A DNA stretch of 64,000 nucleotides from an uncultured Stenotrophomonas sp. (GTDB taxonomy: Bacteria; Pseudomonadota; Gammaproteobacteria; Xanthomonadales; Xanthomonadaceae). The stretch is from positions 1 through 64,000 of the forward strand of contig NZ_CAMFIA010000005.1 in assembly GCF_945952405.1 (NCBI RefSeq), in the 5' to 3' direction. The notes under the pieces are model-generated. The model searched no databases. It saw only the letters and a list, made by a program, of their open reading frames with translations, and was not told the DNA's origin. The position numbers were made by a program, and so were the translations under genes. Each line of letters opens with the position of its first letter. Positions within the stretch are counted from its first letter, which is position 1. This document shows, in pieces, positions 22,713 to 30,935 of the stretch.

Positions 22713-23020
22713 TGGGCAGTTCGGCAGCGATTGCTCAGGGTTCAATTTTTGCCGCTTATTACGGGTACGGCGTTACGCTGTATCCGAAGCCCAGTCTGGA
22801 TAGATTGAAGGCGTTGGTGGGACCTGAAAATCTCCATGCGTCGGAGGAGGTGATCAAGGCAGTGGTTGTTGAGTTGCAGGAGCTTCGACCTGACTGGTCG
22901 GTCGAGTCGCTTGCATCTGCTGGTGAGTGGGTCAAGAAGCAAATGGGCGCTCGTCATCCAGCCTTGGACCAGCTTTCGCTGGAGACACTGGCTTGGCTGT
23001 TCACCTGGAGCAATCGATAG
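22694..23020 (+). CDS. Candidate immunity protein to the exoprotein toxin
   Basis: 108-residue small protein of no family I recognise. It overlaps the end of the exoprotein gene by 19 bases and is in another frame, the expected site of a cdiI-type immunity gene. The ATG at 22694 has TAAGGAA eight bases upstream; an alternative ATG at 22712 overlaps the exoprotein stop as TAATG. The protein lacks a signal peptide and membrane spans, has an N-terminal aromatic stretch (FAAYYGYGVTLYPKPS) and a helical C-terminus ending LFTWSNR, so it should stay in the cytoplasm. Composition is less G+C-rich than the surroundings. The role is inferred from position only. Confidence 0.65.
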   Translation: MVEKEVMGSSAAIAQGSIFAAYYGYGVTLYPKPSLDRLKALVGPENLHASEEVIKAVVVELQELRPDWSVESLASAGEWVKKQMGARHPALDQLSLETLAWLFTWSNR

Positions 23021-23052
23021 GCGACAGGCCATGGCGGGGAACAGCCCGGCGC

Positions 23053-23302
23053 GCGGGTGCGTGCAGGTGTCGTTCGGCACCGTGTGGAATGCCGATGGCC
23101 ATGCCAGAGCGGGCATGGCTAACGGCGGTTGTTGGGGAGGCAGTAGAGCGGATGGCCCGCAGGCGAGGGCGGTTACCATTTTGATGCCGCTCACGCGAAT
23201 CCGGTGGCGCGCGCGATTGTCAGCATGAATGCAGGCAACAGCGAAGTCGTCGTTGATTCGCTAGTGTTCACTGGTCTGCAGAACCACAAGGACCAGACGC
23301 TA
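23053..23302 (+). pseudogene. Degraded fragment of an exoprotein 3' region
   Basis: Broken-frame copy of the exoprotein segment at about nt 20405-20650. The recognisable pieces are CVQVSFGTVWNADGHA (matching RVQVSFGTAWNADGFA) and, in another frame, GGYHFDAAHANP and NAGNSEV-VDSLVFTGLQNHKD (matching NAGNSELTADSLTFTDLQNHMD). Internal deletions and frameshifts separate them. No start, no open frame. It looks like a displaced older exoprotein end left behind by module replacement. Confidence 0.8.
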
Positions 23303-23303
23303 G

Positions 23304-23630
23304 ATGAGGAACATGAGCAGCACACCTAGGTTGATGAAGGGGTGGATCAAGCTTATGTCGAGCCTCAGTGCACTGGCCTGGCTCTTCCTGCTCGTCTCAT
23401 GGGGGGCGGTCGCCTTCAATCGGAACACTGACAATTCCCTCGGAATCTACGAGCTGTCTATGCCGGGTGTGGAAGCGCTCTTCTGGGTCTGCTTCTTCGG
23501 GCAGCCCCTGTTGACCGTGGTGATGTTCATCCGGATGGCGTTGCGGCACCGCTCCGCGTTTTTCGAGCTCCCGCTCGCGATCGTGGTCTGGGCCCTGTTC
23601 CTGTACAACCTGTCGTTCTTCCGGGGGTGA
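23304..23630 (+). CDS. Small membrane protein, possible orphan immunity protein
   Basis: Up to 108 residues with three predicted membrane spans (around LSALAWLFLLVSWGAVAF, ALFWVCFFGQPLLTVVMF, LPLAIVVWALFLYNLSFF). No known family is recognised. The start is uncertain: in-frame ATGs occur at 23304, 23313, 23334 and 23355, and none has an ideal ribosome site (the GGTGGA ahead of 23355 is the most plausible). It directly follows the exoprotein fragment, the place of an immunity gene in an orphan toxin-immunity module. Its 3' end and the DNA behind it are duplicated at 24331-24568. A membrane immunity protein would suit a toxin acting on the inner membrane, but this is inference. Confidence 0.55.
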   Translation: MRNMSSTPRLMKGWIKLMSSLSALAWLFLLVSWGAVAFNRNTDNSLGIYELSMPGVEALFWVCFFGQPLLTVVMFIRMALRHRSAFFELPLAIVVWALFLYNLSFFRG

Positions 23631-23867
23631 GGCGCACGCTGGCTGGCCGAGCGCTGGCCTGATCCGTCCCCGCTGTTCCCATGCGGACAGCGGGGCCACC
23701 GGCGGTGTCGTTCGGCTCGGCGAGTCGAACGGTGGCCGCGGTCCCTGCTTACAGGCTGTCCATGATCAGCCCCCGCCTTCTGGTGTCCGCACTGCTGGCG
23801 CTGGTCCTTATGCTGGCATGATCGACTCCGCTTCCTTCTGAAGGCACAAGCACTGGGCCCTGCTGGG
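23571..23867 (+). repeat. Duplication scar: immunity 3' end, amidase 5' end and mltA 5' end fused
   Basis: Positions 23571-23808 match 24331-24568 without gaps, at a constant offset of 760 bp. The copy covers the end of a small membrane-protein gene, the amidase leader and the first ~16 codons of the amidase. At 23815-23867 it continues as a decayed copy of the mltA start (25333-25385), so about 758 bp of amidase sequence is missing in between. No functional product is expected. Confidence 0.85.
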
Positions 23868-23943
23868 ATCGTTCAAGGCTGAATTTCCCCGGTGGCTGGA
23901 GGTGAGTTCGGATGCCGGCCCAAGTGCGTTTCGAGGTGTTCAC

Positions 23944-24258
23944 ATGTTGAAGAACATGTATCTATCGCTATGGTCGATATGCCTGATCGCGTGGACGGTC
24001 ATACTTCTGAATTTCACATTCAGTATCACCTTCACCGGCTGCGGGCGGATGCAGGGTGTGGCGCTCCTTTCATGTGATCTGCTGGACAGCTCGATGAACT
24101 ACATCCTCCTGTTTGGACTGGCCAGCCTGCCTGTCCTGACTCTCGTGGCGATTCTGCGTTTCCTGCTGTACCGCGTTTGCGGACGTCTTGAACTCTGTTT
24201 GATGGTGTCTTCATTGATTCTCTTTGGCCTTTCGGCGAGGCACTTCACTTCTTACTGA
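23944..24258 (+). CDS. Small membrane protein in the immunity-gene cluster
   Basis: 104 residues with about three membrane spans (MLKNMYLSLWSICLIAW..., YILLFGLASLPVLTLVAILRF, LCLMVSSLILFGL). Not recognised as a known family. The start at 23944 has GAGGT seven bases upstream; the frame is open 14 codons further up but without a better signal. G+C is clearly lower than in the flanking genes, suggesting recent arrival. It lies between two fragments of a duplicated immunity/amidase junction, so an orphan immunity protein is the simplest guess. Nothing in the sequence proves it. Confidence 0.55.
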   Translation: MLKNMYLSLWSICLIAWTVILLNFTFSITFTGCGRMQGVALLSCDLLDSSMNYILLFGLASLPVLTLVAILRFLLYRVCGRLELCLMVSSLILFGLSARHFTSY

Positions 24259-24267
24259 CCATGCGTT

Positions 24268-24390
24268 TCCCAGGAAGCGGTCACCCTCGGCCGGCGCGAG
24301 CCATTCGCCCTGCCGACGGTGGGCGTACTGCCGCTCGCGATCGTGGGCTGGGGCCTGGTGCTGTACACCCTGTCGCTCTTCCGAGGTTGA
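24268..24390 (+). pseudogene. 3' remnant of a small membrane-protein (immunity-like) gene
   Basis: An open tail without a start ends in LPLAIVGWGLVLYTLSLFRG and a TGA. The end of the intact gene at 23304-23630 (LPLAIVVWALFLYNLSFFRG) is nearly the same. This is probably the ancestral gene that once preceded the amidase, cut off by insertion of later DNA. Confidence 0.75.
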
Positions 24391-24521
24391 GCGGCACGTC
24401 GGCTGGCCGGGCGCTGGCCTGACCCGTCCCCGTTGTTCCCATGCGGACAGCGGGGCCACCGGCGGTGTCGTTCGGCGCGTGGAGGCGAACGGCGGCCGCG
24501 GTCCGTGGTTACAATCTGCCC

Positions 24522-25268
24522 ATGATCAGCCCCCGCCTTCTGGTTTCCGCACTGCTGGCGCTGGCCCTTTCGGCCTGCACGGCCACCGCGCCCGTGCAGC
24601 ACAACCCGCTCGCCACCTGGGTGCCGTCACCCAACCAGAACGCGCGCACCCCGGTCATCATCGTGCTGCACCATACCGAGCAGAAGTCGGTGCAGCAGAG
24701 CCTGCATACGCTGCGCACCGCCAACAGCGGTGGACCGGTCAGCGCGCACTACCTGATCGGCGCCGATGGCCATCGCTACCAGCTGGTGGCCGATGAGCGC
24801 CGTGCCTGGCATGCCGGAGCCGGACGCTGGGGCACCATCACCGATCTCAACTCGGCCTCGATCGGCATCGAGCTCGACAACGATGGCCGCAGCCCCTTCA
24901 GCCCGGCGCAGATCGAATCGCTGATCGTGCTGCTGCGCGATCTCAGCCGCCGCCTCAACATCCCGCCGCGGCAGGTGATCGGCCATGCTGACCTGGCGCC
25001 GACGCGCAAGCAGGACCCCAGCCGCTTCTTCCCCTGGCAGCAGCTGGCCGAGGCCGGGTTCGGCGTGTGGCCGCGCGCCGCTGATGGAGCCGCGCCGGAG
25101 GGCTTCGATGGCTGGGCGGCGCTGGCCCGCTTCGGTTATCCGCTGGACAACCGTGAAGCCACTGTCGCTGCATTCCACCGCCGCTTCCGCGGCCGCGACG
25201 ACCTGCCGAAGACGCTGGATGCCGAAGATGCCCGCATCCTGCACTCGCTGCTGCTGCAGACGCCGTAA
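24522..25268 (+). CDS. N-acetylmuramoyl-L-alanine amidase, AmiD-like lipoprotein
   Basis: 248 residues. The lipobox ALSAC (Cys19) makes it a likely outer-membrane lipoprotein facing the periplasm. The Amidase_2 fold cleaves the bond between N-acetylmuramic acid and the stem-peptide L-Ala, as in AmiD and AmpD. Probable zinc ligands are His50 or His51 (VLHHTEQ), His155 (VIGHADLAP) and Asp165 (KQDPSRFFPW). A C-terminal ~70-residue segment resembles a peptidoglycan-binding helical domain. Unlike cytoplasmic AmpD it has an export signal. The start at 24522 is supported by the signal sequence. Its 5' end is duplicated at 23761-23808. It lies 67 bases before mltA; a joint role in wall turnover is likely. 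Confidence 0.92.
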   Translation: MISPRLLVSALLALALSACTATAPVQHNPLATWVPSPNQNARTPVIIVLHHTEQKSVQQSLHTLRTANSGGPVSAHYLIGADGHRYQLVADERRAWHAGAGRWGTITDLNSASIGIELDNDGRSPFSPAQIESLIVLLRDLSRRLNIPPRQVIGHADLAPTRKQDPSRFFPWQQLAEAGFGVWPRAADGAAPEGFDGWAALARFGYPLDNREATVAAFHRRFRGRDDLPKTLDAEDARILHSLLLQTP

Positions 25269-25335
25269 CCCCGCGCATGAATGCTTGAACCGGGGACGGG
25301 TTGCCGCTCGGCGGCTGGCCCTCCACCATGGTGGC

Positions 25336-26502
25336 ATGATCGACTCCGTCTCCCTCCGCAAGCACAAGCACTGGGCCCTGCTGGCCGCCGCGGTACTCGC
25401 CGGCTGCGCCACCACCGCTCCCCGCACCGGCTCCGAAGCACCGCCGCCGGTCGTGCCGCCTGCCACCACCTATGCCAAGGCCGGCTGGAGCGCATTGCCG
25501 CCGGTTTCCGACAGCGACCTGCAGGCCGGCTTCGTTGCCTGGCGCAGCAGCTGCACCCGCTTGAAGAACGATGCGGTCTGGGCCCGGCCCTGCGCTACCG
25601 CAGCCGCGATTCCAGACAAGGACCCGGCGGCGATCCGCCAGTTCCTGCAGCGCGACCTGGATGTCTACGCGCTGCGCGCCGGTGGCCACCAGGCCGATGG
25701 ACTGATCACCGGCTACTACGAGCCGATCTATGCCGGCAGCCTGACCCGCACCGACAAGGCGACGGTGCCGGTGTACGGCACCCCGGATGACCTGATCGTG
25801 GTGCAGCTGGACAGCGTCTACCCGGAACTGAAGGGCAAGCGCCTGCGTGGCCGCCTCGACGGCAAGGTGCTCAAGCCCTACGACGACGCTGGCAGCATCG
25901 CGGCCAAGGGGGTCAAGGCACCGGTGCTGGCCTGGCTGACCGACCCGATGGACCTGCAGCTGCTGCAGATCCAGGGGTCCGGCCGGGTGCGCCTGGCCGA
26001 TGGCACGCAGGTCCGCCTGGCCTATGCCGAGCAGAACGGCCACCCCTACCGCGCGATCGGGCGCTGGCTGGTCGACCAGGGCCAGCTGAAGAAGGAAGAC
26101 GTCACCATGGACGTGATCCGCGCATGGGCCCGGGCCAACCCTGCGCGCGTGCCGGAACTGCTGCGCAGCAACCCGAGTTACGTGTTCTTCGTGCGGAACC
26201 CGGACAGCCCGGAAGGCCCGCGCGGTTCGCTGAACGTACCGCTCACCGCCGGCTACAGCGTGGCGGTGGACCGTACCGTGGTGCCGCTGGGCAGCCTGCT
26301 GTGGCTGTCGACCACGCGCCCCGATGGCACGCCAGTGGTGCGCCCGGTGGCCGCGCAGGACACCGGCGGTGCCATCGCCGGTGAAGTGCGCGCGGACCTG
26401 TACTGGGGCAGCGGCGATGCCGCCGGCAAGCTGGCCGGCGACATGAAGCAGAAGGGCAATATCTGGATGCTGTGGCCGAAGGGCGTGGCGCTGCCACGGT
26501 AG
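25336..26502 (+). CDS. mltA: Membrane-bound lytic transglycosylase A
   Basis: 388-residue lipoprotein (lipobox LAGC, Cys24). It cuts the glycan strand between MurNAc and GlcNAc to form 1,6-anhydro ends. The MltA domain spans about 125-290 with the family stretch GLITGYYEPIYAGSL, followed by the 3D domain carrying the catalytic Asp region (VAAQDTGGAI...GEVRADLYWGSG). The true start is the ATG at 25336; the frame runs open back into the amidase gene, which is ignored. No strong ribosome site is seen. A decayed copy of its first ~18 codons is found at 23815-23867. Confidence 0.95.
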   Translation: MIDSVSLRKHKHWALLAAAVLAGCATTAPRTGSEAPPPVVPPATTYAKAGWSALPPVSDSDLQAGFVAWRSSCTRLKNDAVWARPCATAAAIPDKDPAAIRQFLQRDLDVYALRAGGHQADGLITGYYEPIYAGSLTRTDKATVPVYGTPDDLIVVQLDSVYPELKGKRLRGRLDGKVLKPYDDAGSIAAKGVKAPVLAWLTDPMDLQLLQIQGSGRVRLADGTQVRLAYAEQNGHPYRAIGRWLVDQGQLKKEDVTMDVIRAWARANPARVPELLRSNPSYVFFVRNPDSPEGPRGSLNVPLTAGYSVAVDRTVVPLGSLLWLSTTRPDGTPVVRPVAAQDTGGAIAGEVRADLYWGSGDAAGKLAGDMKQKGNIWMLWPKGVALPR

Positions 26503-26511
26503 GTCGGCAGC

Positions 26512-26549
26512 GGGCAGATCCCTTTCCGCAGGGACGGGATCTGAGCCCC
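26512..26549. repeat. Dispersed GGGCAGATCCCTTT palindrome
   Basis: Imperfect inverted repeat (GGGCAGATCCCTTT ... GACGGGATCTGAGCCCC) right after mltA. A member of the family also seen at 3417, 26954 and 63520. Confidence 0.65.
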
Positions 26550-26611
26550 GGATGCCTGATAATGGCGCCATTCCGAACTTTCCGGCCGCGCTTGCGGCCA
26601 GGATCCACGCA

Positions 26612-26926
26612 ATGACCTACGCAAAGCACAACGCAAAATCCGGCGCGAAATCCGCCGCAAAGAAGTACTACAAGCACTGGGCCGAATCGGGCCTGGGCAA
26701 GGGCAACGTGCTGATGGAAGCGCGTGGCGACAAGATCGTGCGCCAGGTGGAGGTCTACGGCACGGCCGCGGTCTGGGCCGACGAGCACGGCCACAGCGAT
26801 GACCGCTTCCCGCTGGCCGACCAGCCGGTGTCGTTCCTTGATTTCGACGAGGACGACGAGATCACCGCGCGTGAATTCGAAGCCGCCTGGAAGAAGGCCC
26901 GGCTGGCCACCGGCTATCCGGTGTAA
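26612..26926 (+). CDS. Conserved hypothetical protein, 104 aa
   Basis: Small cytoplasmic protein with a Lys/Ala-rich N-terminus (about residues 1-25, K-A-N-S-rich) followed by an acidic, aromatic domain (FLDFDEDDEITAREFEAAWKKAR). The DEDDEIT-REFE pattern recalls an EF-hand-like acidic loop, but I would not assign calcium binding. The start at 26612 has AGGA nine bases upstream; the open frame reaches 20 codons further. Flanked by two dispersed palindromes, it is probably a single-gene transcript. Function unknown. Confidence 0.75.
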   Translation: MTYAKHNAKSGAKSAAKKYYKHWAESGLGKGNVLMEARGDKIVRQVEVYGTAAVWADEHGHSDDRFPLADQPVSFLDFDEDDEITAREFEAAWKKARLATGYPV

Positions 26927-26953
26927 CCGCGGCAGCGCCCGGGGCTACGTCCC

Positions 26954-26993
26954 CGGGTCAGATCCCTTTCCGCATGCAAAGGGATCTGACCCC
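26954..26993. repeat. Dispersed palindrome between convergent genes
   Basis: The best-preserved copy: GGGTCAGATCCCTTT, 8-base spacer CCGCATGC, AAAGGGATCTGACCC (a near-perfect 15-bp inverted repeat). It lies between the convergent 26612-26926 gene and higA, so it may end transcription from both sides. Confidence 0.8.
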
Positions 26994-27006
26994 GGCCCTG
27001 GTGGGT

Positions 27007-27303
27007 TCATGCGGCCGCGTTGTACGGTTCGATCCGGGCCAGCACCTCGGCCAGTTTGTCCTTGGTCATCGCGGCATCGAAGTCGGCCTGCAGGCCGATC
27101 CAGAACGTGTCCGATACCCCGAAATAGCGCGACAGGCGCAGCCCCGTATCCGCCGTGACCGCGCGCTGCCCGGATACGATCTCGCCGATACGGCGTTGCG
27201 GGACGCCGATCGCCTTCGCCAGCCGGTACTGGGTGATGCCCAACGGCTGCAGGAACTCGTGCAGCAGGATTTCGCCGGGGAAGGGGTAGGGGACAGTGCG
27301 CAT
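27007..27303 (-). CDS. higA: HigA family antitoxin
   Basis: 98 residues with an XRE/HigA helix-turn-helix at about 20-60 (LGITQYRLAKAIGVPQRRIGEIVSGQRAVT), followed by the HigA-type TGLRLSRYFGVSDTFWIGLQ segment. It should bind and neutralise the toxin encoded 13 bases upstream and repress the shared promoter. The start at 27303 (MRTVPYPFPGEILLHEFL) agrees with HigA N-termini. In higBA pairs the toxin gene comes first, as here. Confidence 0.95.
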   Translation of the reverse strand: MRTVPYPFPGEILLHEFLQPLGITQYRLAKAIGVPQRRIGEIVSGQRAVTADTGLRLSRYFGVSDTFWIGLQADFDAAMTKDKLAEVLARIEPYNAAA

Positions 27304-27316
27304 GGGCGCGGCTCCT

Positions 27317-27598
27317 TCAGTGGTAATCGACAATTTCGACCCGGGAGGGGCCCTGTGCACTCCATACAAAGCACACGCGGAACTGGTCGTTGATGCGGAT
27401 GCTGTACTGGCCACGCCGGTTTCCGCGCAACACCTCCAGCCTGTTGGCCGGGGGAACACGCAGATCCTCCAGGGCGGCGGCCACGTTGATCATGGCCAGC
27501 TTGCGGAGCGCTACCGCTTCAATGTGACGCCATCTTGGTACCCGCTCGCCTTCGAACAATGCCCGTGTGCGCTTGCAGGCAAATGACTGGATCGACAT
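27317..27598 (-). CDS. higB: HigB/RelE family toxin
   Basis: 93-residue type II toxin, the usual length. HigB toxins cut mRNA on the ribosome. The family core is visible (RKLAMINVAAALEDLRVPPANRLEVLRG), along with a RelE-like C-terminal strand with basic and aromatic residues (GQYSIRINDQFRVCFVW). No ribosome site is seen directly before the ATG, so it may be translated from a near-leaderless message. Toxin and antitoxin genes are intact, so the pair is probably functional. Confidence 0.93.
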   Translation of the reverse strand: MSIQSFACKRTRALFEGERVPRWRHIEAVALRKLAMINVAAALEDLRVPPANRLEVLRGNRRGQYSIRINDQFRVCFVWSAQGPSRVEIVDYH

Positions 27599-27617
27599 GA
27601 TAGTAACGCAGCTCGTT

Positions 27618-27639
27618 AGTATCGTATGTCGTCAGTATC
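27618..27639 (-). promoter_or_regulatory. Direct repeats in the higBA promoter region
   Basis: AGTATC occurs at 27618-27623 and again 16 bases later at 27634-27639, within the ~60 bases upstream of higB. The spacing of about 1.5 helical turns and the location suggest HigA operator half-sites. This is a guess from position. Confidence 0.35.
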
Positions 27640-27720
27640 GAGGAAGCAAGCACGCGGGGGAATTCCCGGCGACGACAGTCCGCGACGGATCCGACGCAAT
27701 GTGATGTCCTGCCCTGGTTT

Positions 27721-27737
27721 TGCACTACATTGGTGCA
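27721..27737 (+). promoter_or_regulatory. NtrC box abutting the ntrB start codon
   Basis: TGCAC-TACATTG-GTGCA is a clean NtrC palindrome whose last base directly precedes the ntrB ATG at 27738. E. coli glnL also carries an NtrC repressor site near its start. Here it should allow NtrC-P to repress its own operon, and it leaves no room for a ribosome-binding site. Confidence 0.85.
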
Positions 27738-28791
27738 ATGTCCGACCCCGCACCCCCGCCGTCTCTCGATGCCCTGGGCACGCCGCTGGCCTGGGCCGGG
27801 GCCGATGGCCGCATCATCGGCTGCAATCCGGCGTTTGGCCGCTGGCTGGGCGTCAGTGGCCGCCGCCTGCTTGGCCAGCCGCTGGCCGCGCTGGAAGTGC
27901 AGGGCGAGGCGCTGGCCCATTTCCTTGCCCGTGACGAGCGCGACAGCCTGCGCCTGAACCGGCTGGCGCTGGCGGTGCCCGGCGAGGCGCCGCGTTTCGC
28001 CGAGGGCTGGATGAGCCGCCGCGACGACGGCGGCTGGTTGCTGGAGGCGCATCCGGTCGACGAATTCCCCGGGCTGGACCCGACCCAGGCCCTGCCCAGT
28101 GCGCTCAGCGCGGCGTTGAAGGGGTTGGCCCACGAGCTGCGTAATCCCCTGGCCGGGCTGAAGGGGGCGGCCCAGCTGCTGGCCCGCCGTGCGGCCCAGC
28201 GTGATGCCAGCGAGCGTGAACTGATCGAGCTGATCGGCTCGGAGATCGAACGCCTCAACGGCCTGCTCGACCAGCTGCTGTCGCCGGCTCCGGCGGCACC
28301 GCACGCCGAACTGAACATCCATGCCGCGCTGGAGCGGGTGCTGCGCCTGGCCGAGAGCGAGGCCGGCTGGGCGGTGCGCCTGCAGCGCGACTACGACCCC
28401 AGCATTCCCGAGTTCCGCGGTGATGCCGACCGCCTCACCCAGGCCGTGTGGAACCTGGTGCGCAACGCGATCCAGGCCGGCGCCGGCAGCATCACCCTGC
28501 GCACCCGGGTCGAGCACGGCGTGCGCATTGCCGAGCAGCTGCACACGCTTGCGCTGCGCCTGGAGATCGCCGACGACGGTCGTGGCGTGCCCGAGGAACT
28601 GGCCGAGCACCTGTTCCTGCCGCTGGTCAGTGGCCGTGCCGAAGGCACCGGCCTGGGCCTGGCACTGGCGCAGCAGGTCGCGCGTGAGCACCGTGGCACG
28701 CTGACCTACCGCTCGCGTCCGGGCCATACCGTGTTCACCCTGCTGCTGCCGATCGGCAACGGCGCCGCCCCGGCCGAGGAGGCCCCGCGCG

Positions 28792-28799
<8 letters not shown>
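27738..28799 (+). CDS. ntrB: Nitrogen regulation sensor kinase NtrB
   Basis: 353-residue cytoplasmic histidine kinase/phosphatase acting on NtrC under PII control. A PAS domain covers about residues 10-100. The H-box GLAHELRNPLAG puts the phosphorylated His at 132. N-box (NLVRNAIQAG), G1 (DDGRGVPEEL) and G2 (GTGLGLALAQQ) of the ATPase domain follow. No membrane spans, as expected of NtrB. No Shine-Dalgarno precedes the ATG because an NtrC box occupies that place; a TTG six codons up is open but unsupported. Overlaps ntrC by 8 bases, indicating translational coupling. Confidence 0.96.
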
Positions 28800-30240
<1,441 letters not shown>

Positions 30241-30333
30241 ACGGCCCCTGCACGCGATCCTCGCGCCCGCTTGCCGAACTGTTGATCGTGCATGGACGAT
30301 GCCATGCTTAGTGTTACCCGCAAGGAGTCTTCG

Positions 30334-30903
30334 ATGCGCCTGTCCTTTGCCATCCTGCCGTTGTCCGCCGCCGCGCTGCTGTCTGCCTGTGGCAGCGCAC
30401 CGAAGAAGGCCGAACCCACCCCGCCGCCGCCGACCGTGGTCAGTGCCGCCAGGCAGGCCGAGGCGAACCTGTCGCCGGCTTCGGCCAGCATCGTCAGCGG
30501 CCGCCTGGCGCTGATGGTGGAACCGGGCGGCATCCACCTCACCGGCCTGGTCGGCGGCCTGCAGCCTATGCAGCAGGCCGGCTTCCACATCCACGAGCGC
30601 GGCGACTGCAGTGCGGTGGACGCCAGCAGTGCCGGCAATCACTTCAACCCCGGTGGCGCTGCGCATGGCCGCGCCGGCACCGGCAAGCACCACCTGGGCG
30701 ACATGGACAACCTGCGTGCCGACGCCCAGGGCCGCGCCAACGTCGATATCCACCTCAAGGGCGTTACCCTTGGCGGAGGCGCCGCCACCGATATTGCCGG
30801 ACGTGCACTGGTCGTGCATGCCAACGCCGACGACTATCGCAGCCAGCCCGCCGGCAATGCCGGCGTCCGCATCGCCTGTGGCGTGATCCGGGTTGTCCGC
30901 TGA
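30334..30903 (+). CDS. sodC: Cu,Zn superoxide dismutase lipoprotein (first copy)
   Basis: 189 residues with lipobox LLSAC (Cys19). Periplasmic SodC converts superoxide to peroxide and oxygen. Metal-site segments are present: GFHIHERGDC (two Cu His and the first disulfide Cys), NHFNPGGAAHG (bridging and Zn His), KHHLGDMDN (Zn His and Asp), VVHANADDY (Cu His), and RIACGV with the second Cys. The start at 30334 has AAGGAG eight bases upstream. Only 32 bases separate it from a second sodC, so the two are probably co-transcribed. Confidence 0.95.
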   Translation: MRLSFAILPLSAAALLSACGSAPKKAEPTPPPPTVVSAARQAEANLSPASASIVSGRLALMVEPGGIHLTGLVGGLQPMQQAGFHIHERGDCSAVDASSAGNHFNPGGAAHGRAGTGKHHLGDMDNLRADAQGRANVDIHLKGVTLGGGAATDIAGRALVVHANADDYRSQPAGNAGVRIACGVIRVVR

Positions 30904-30935
30904 TCACTGCAGGCATCATCTACGGAGAGATTCCA

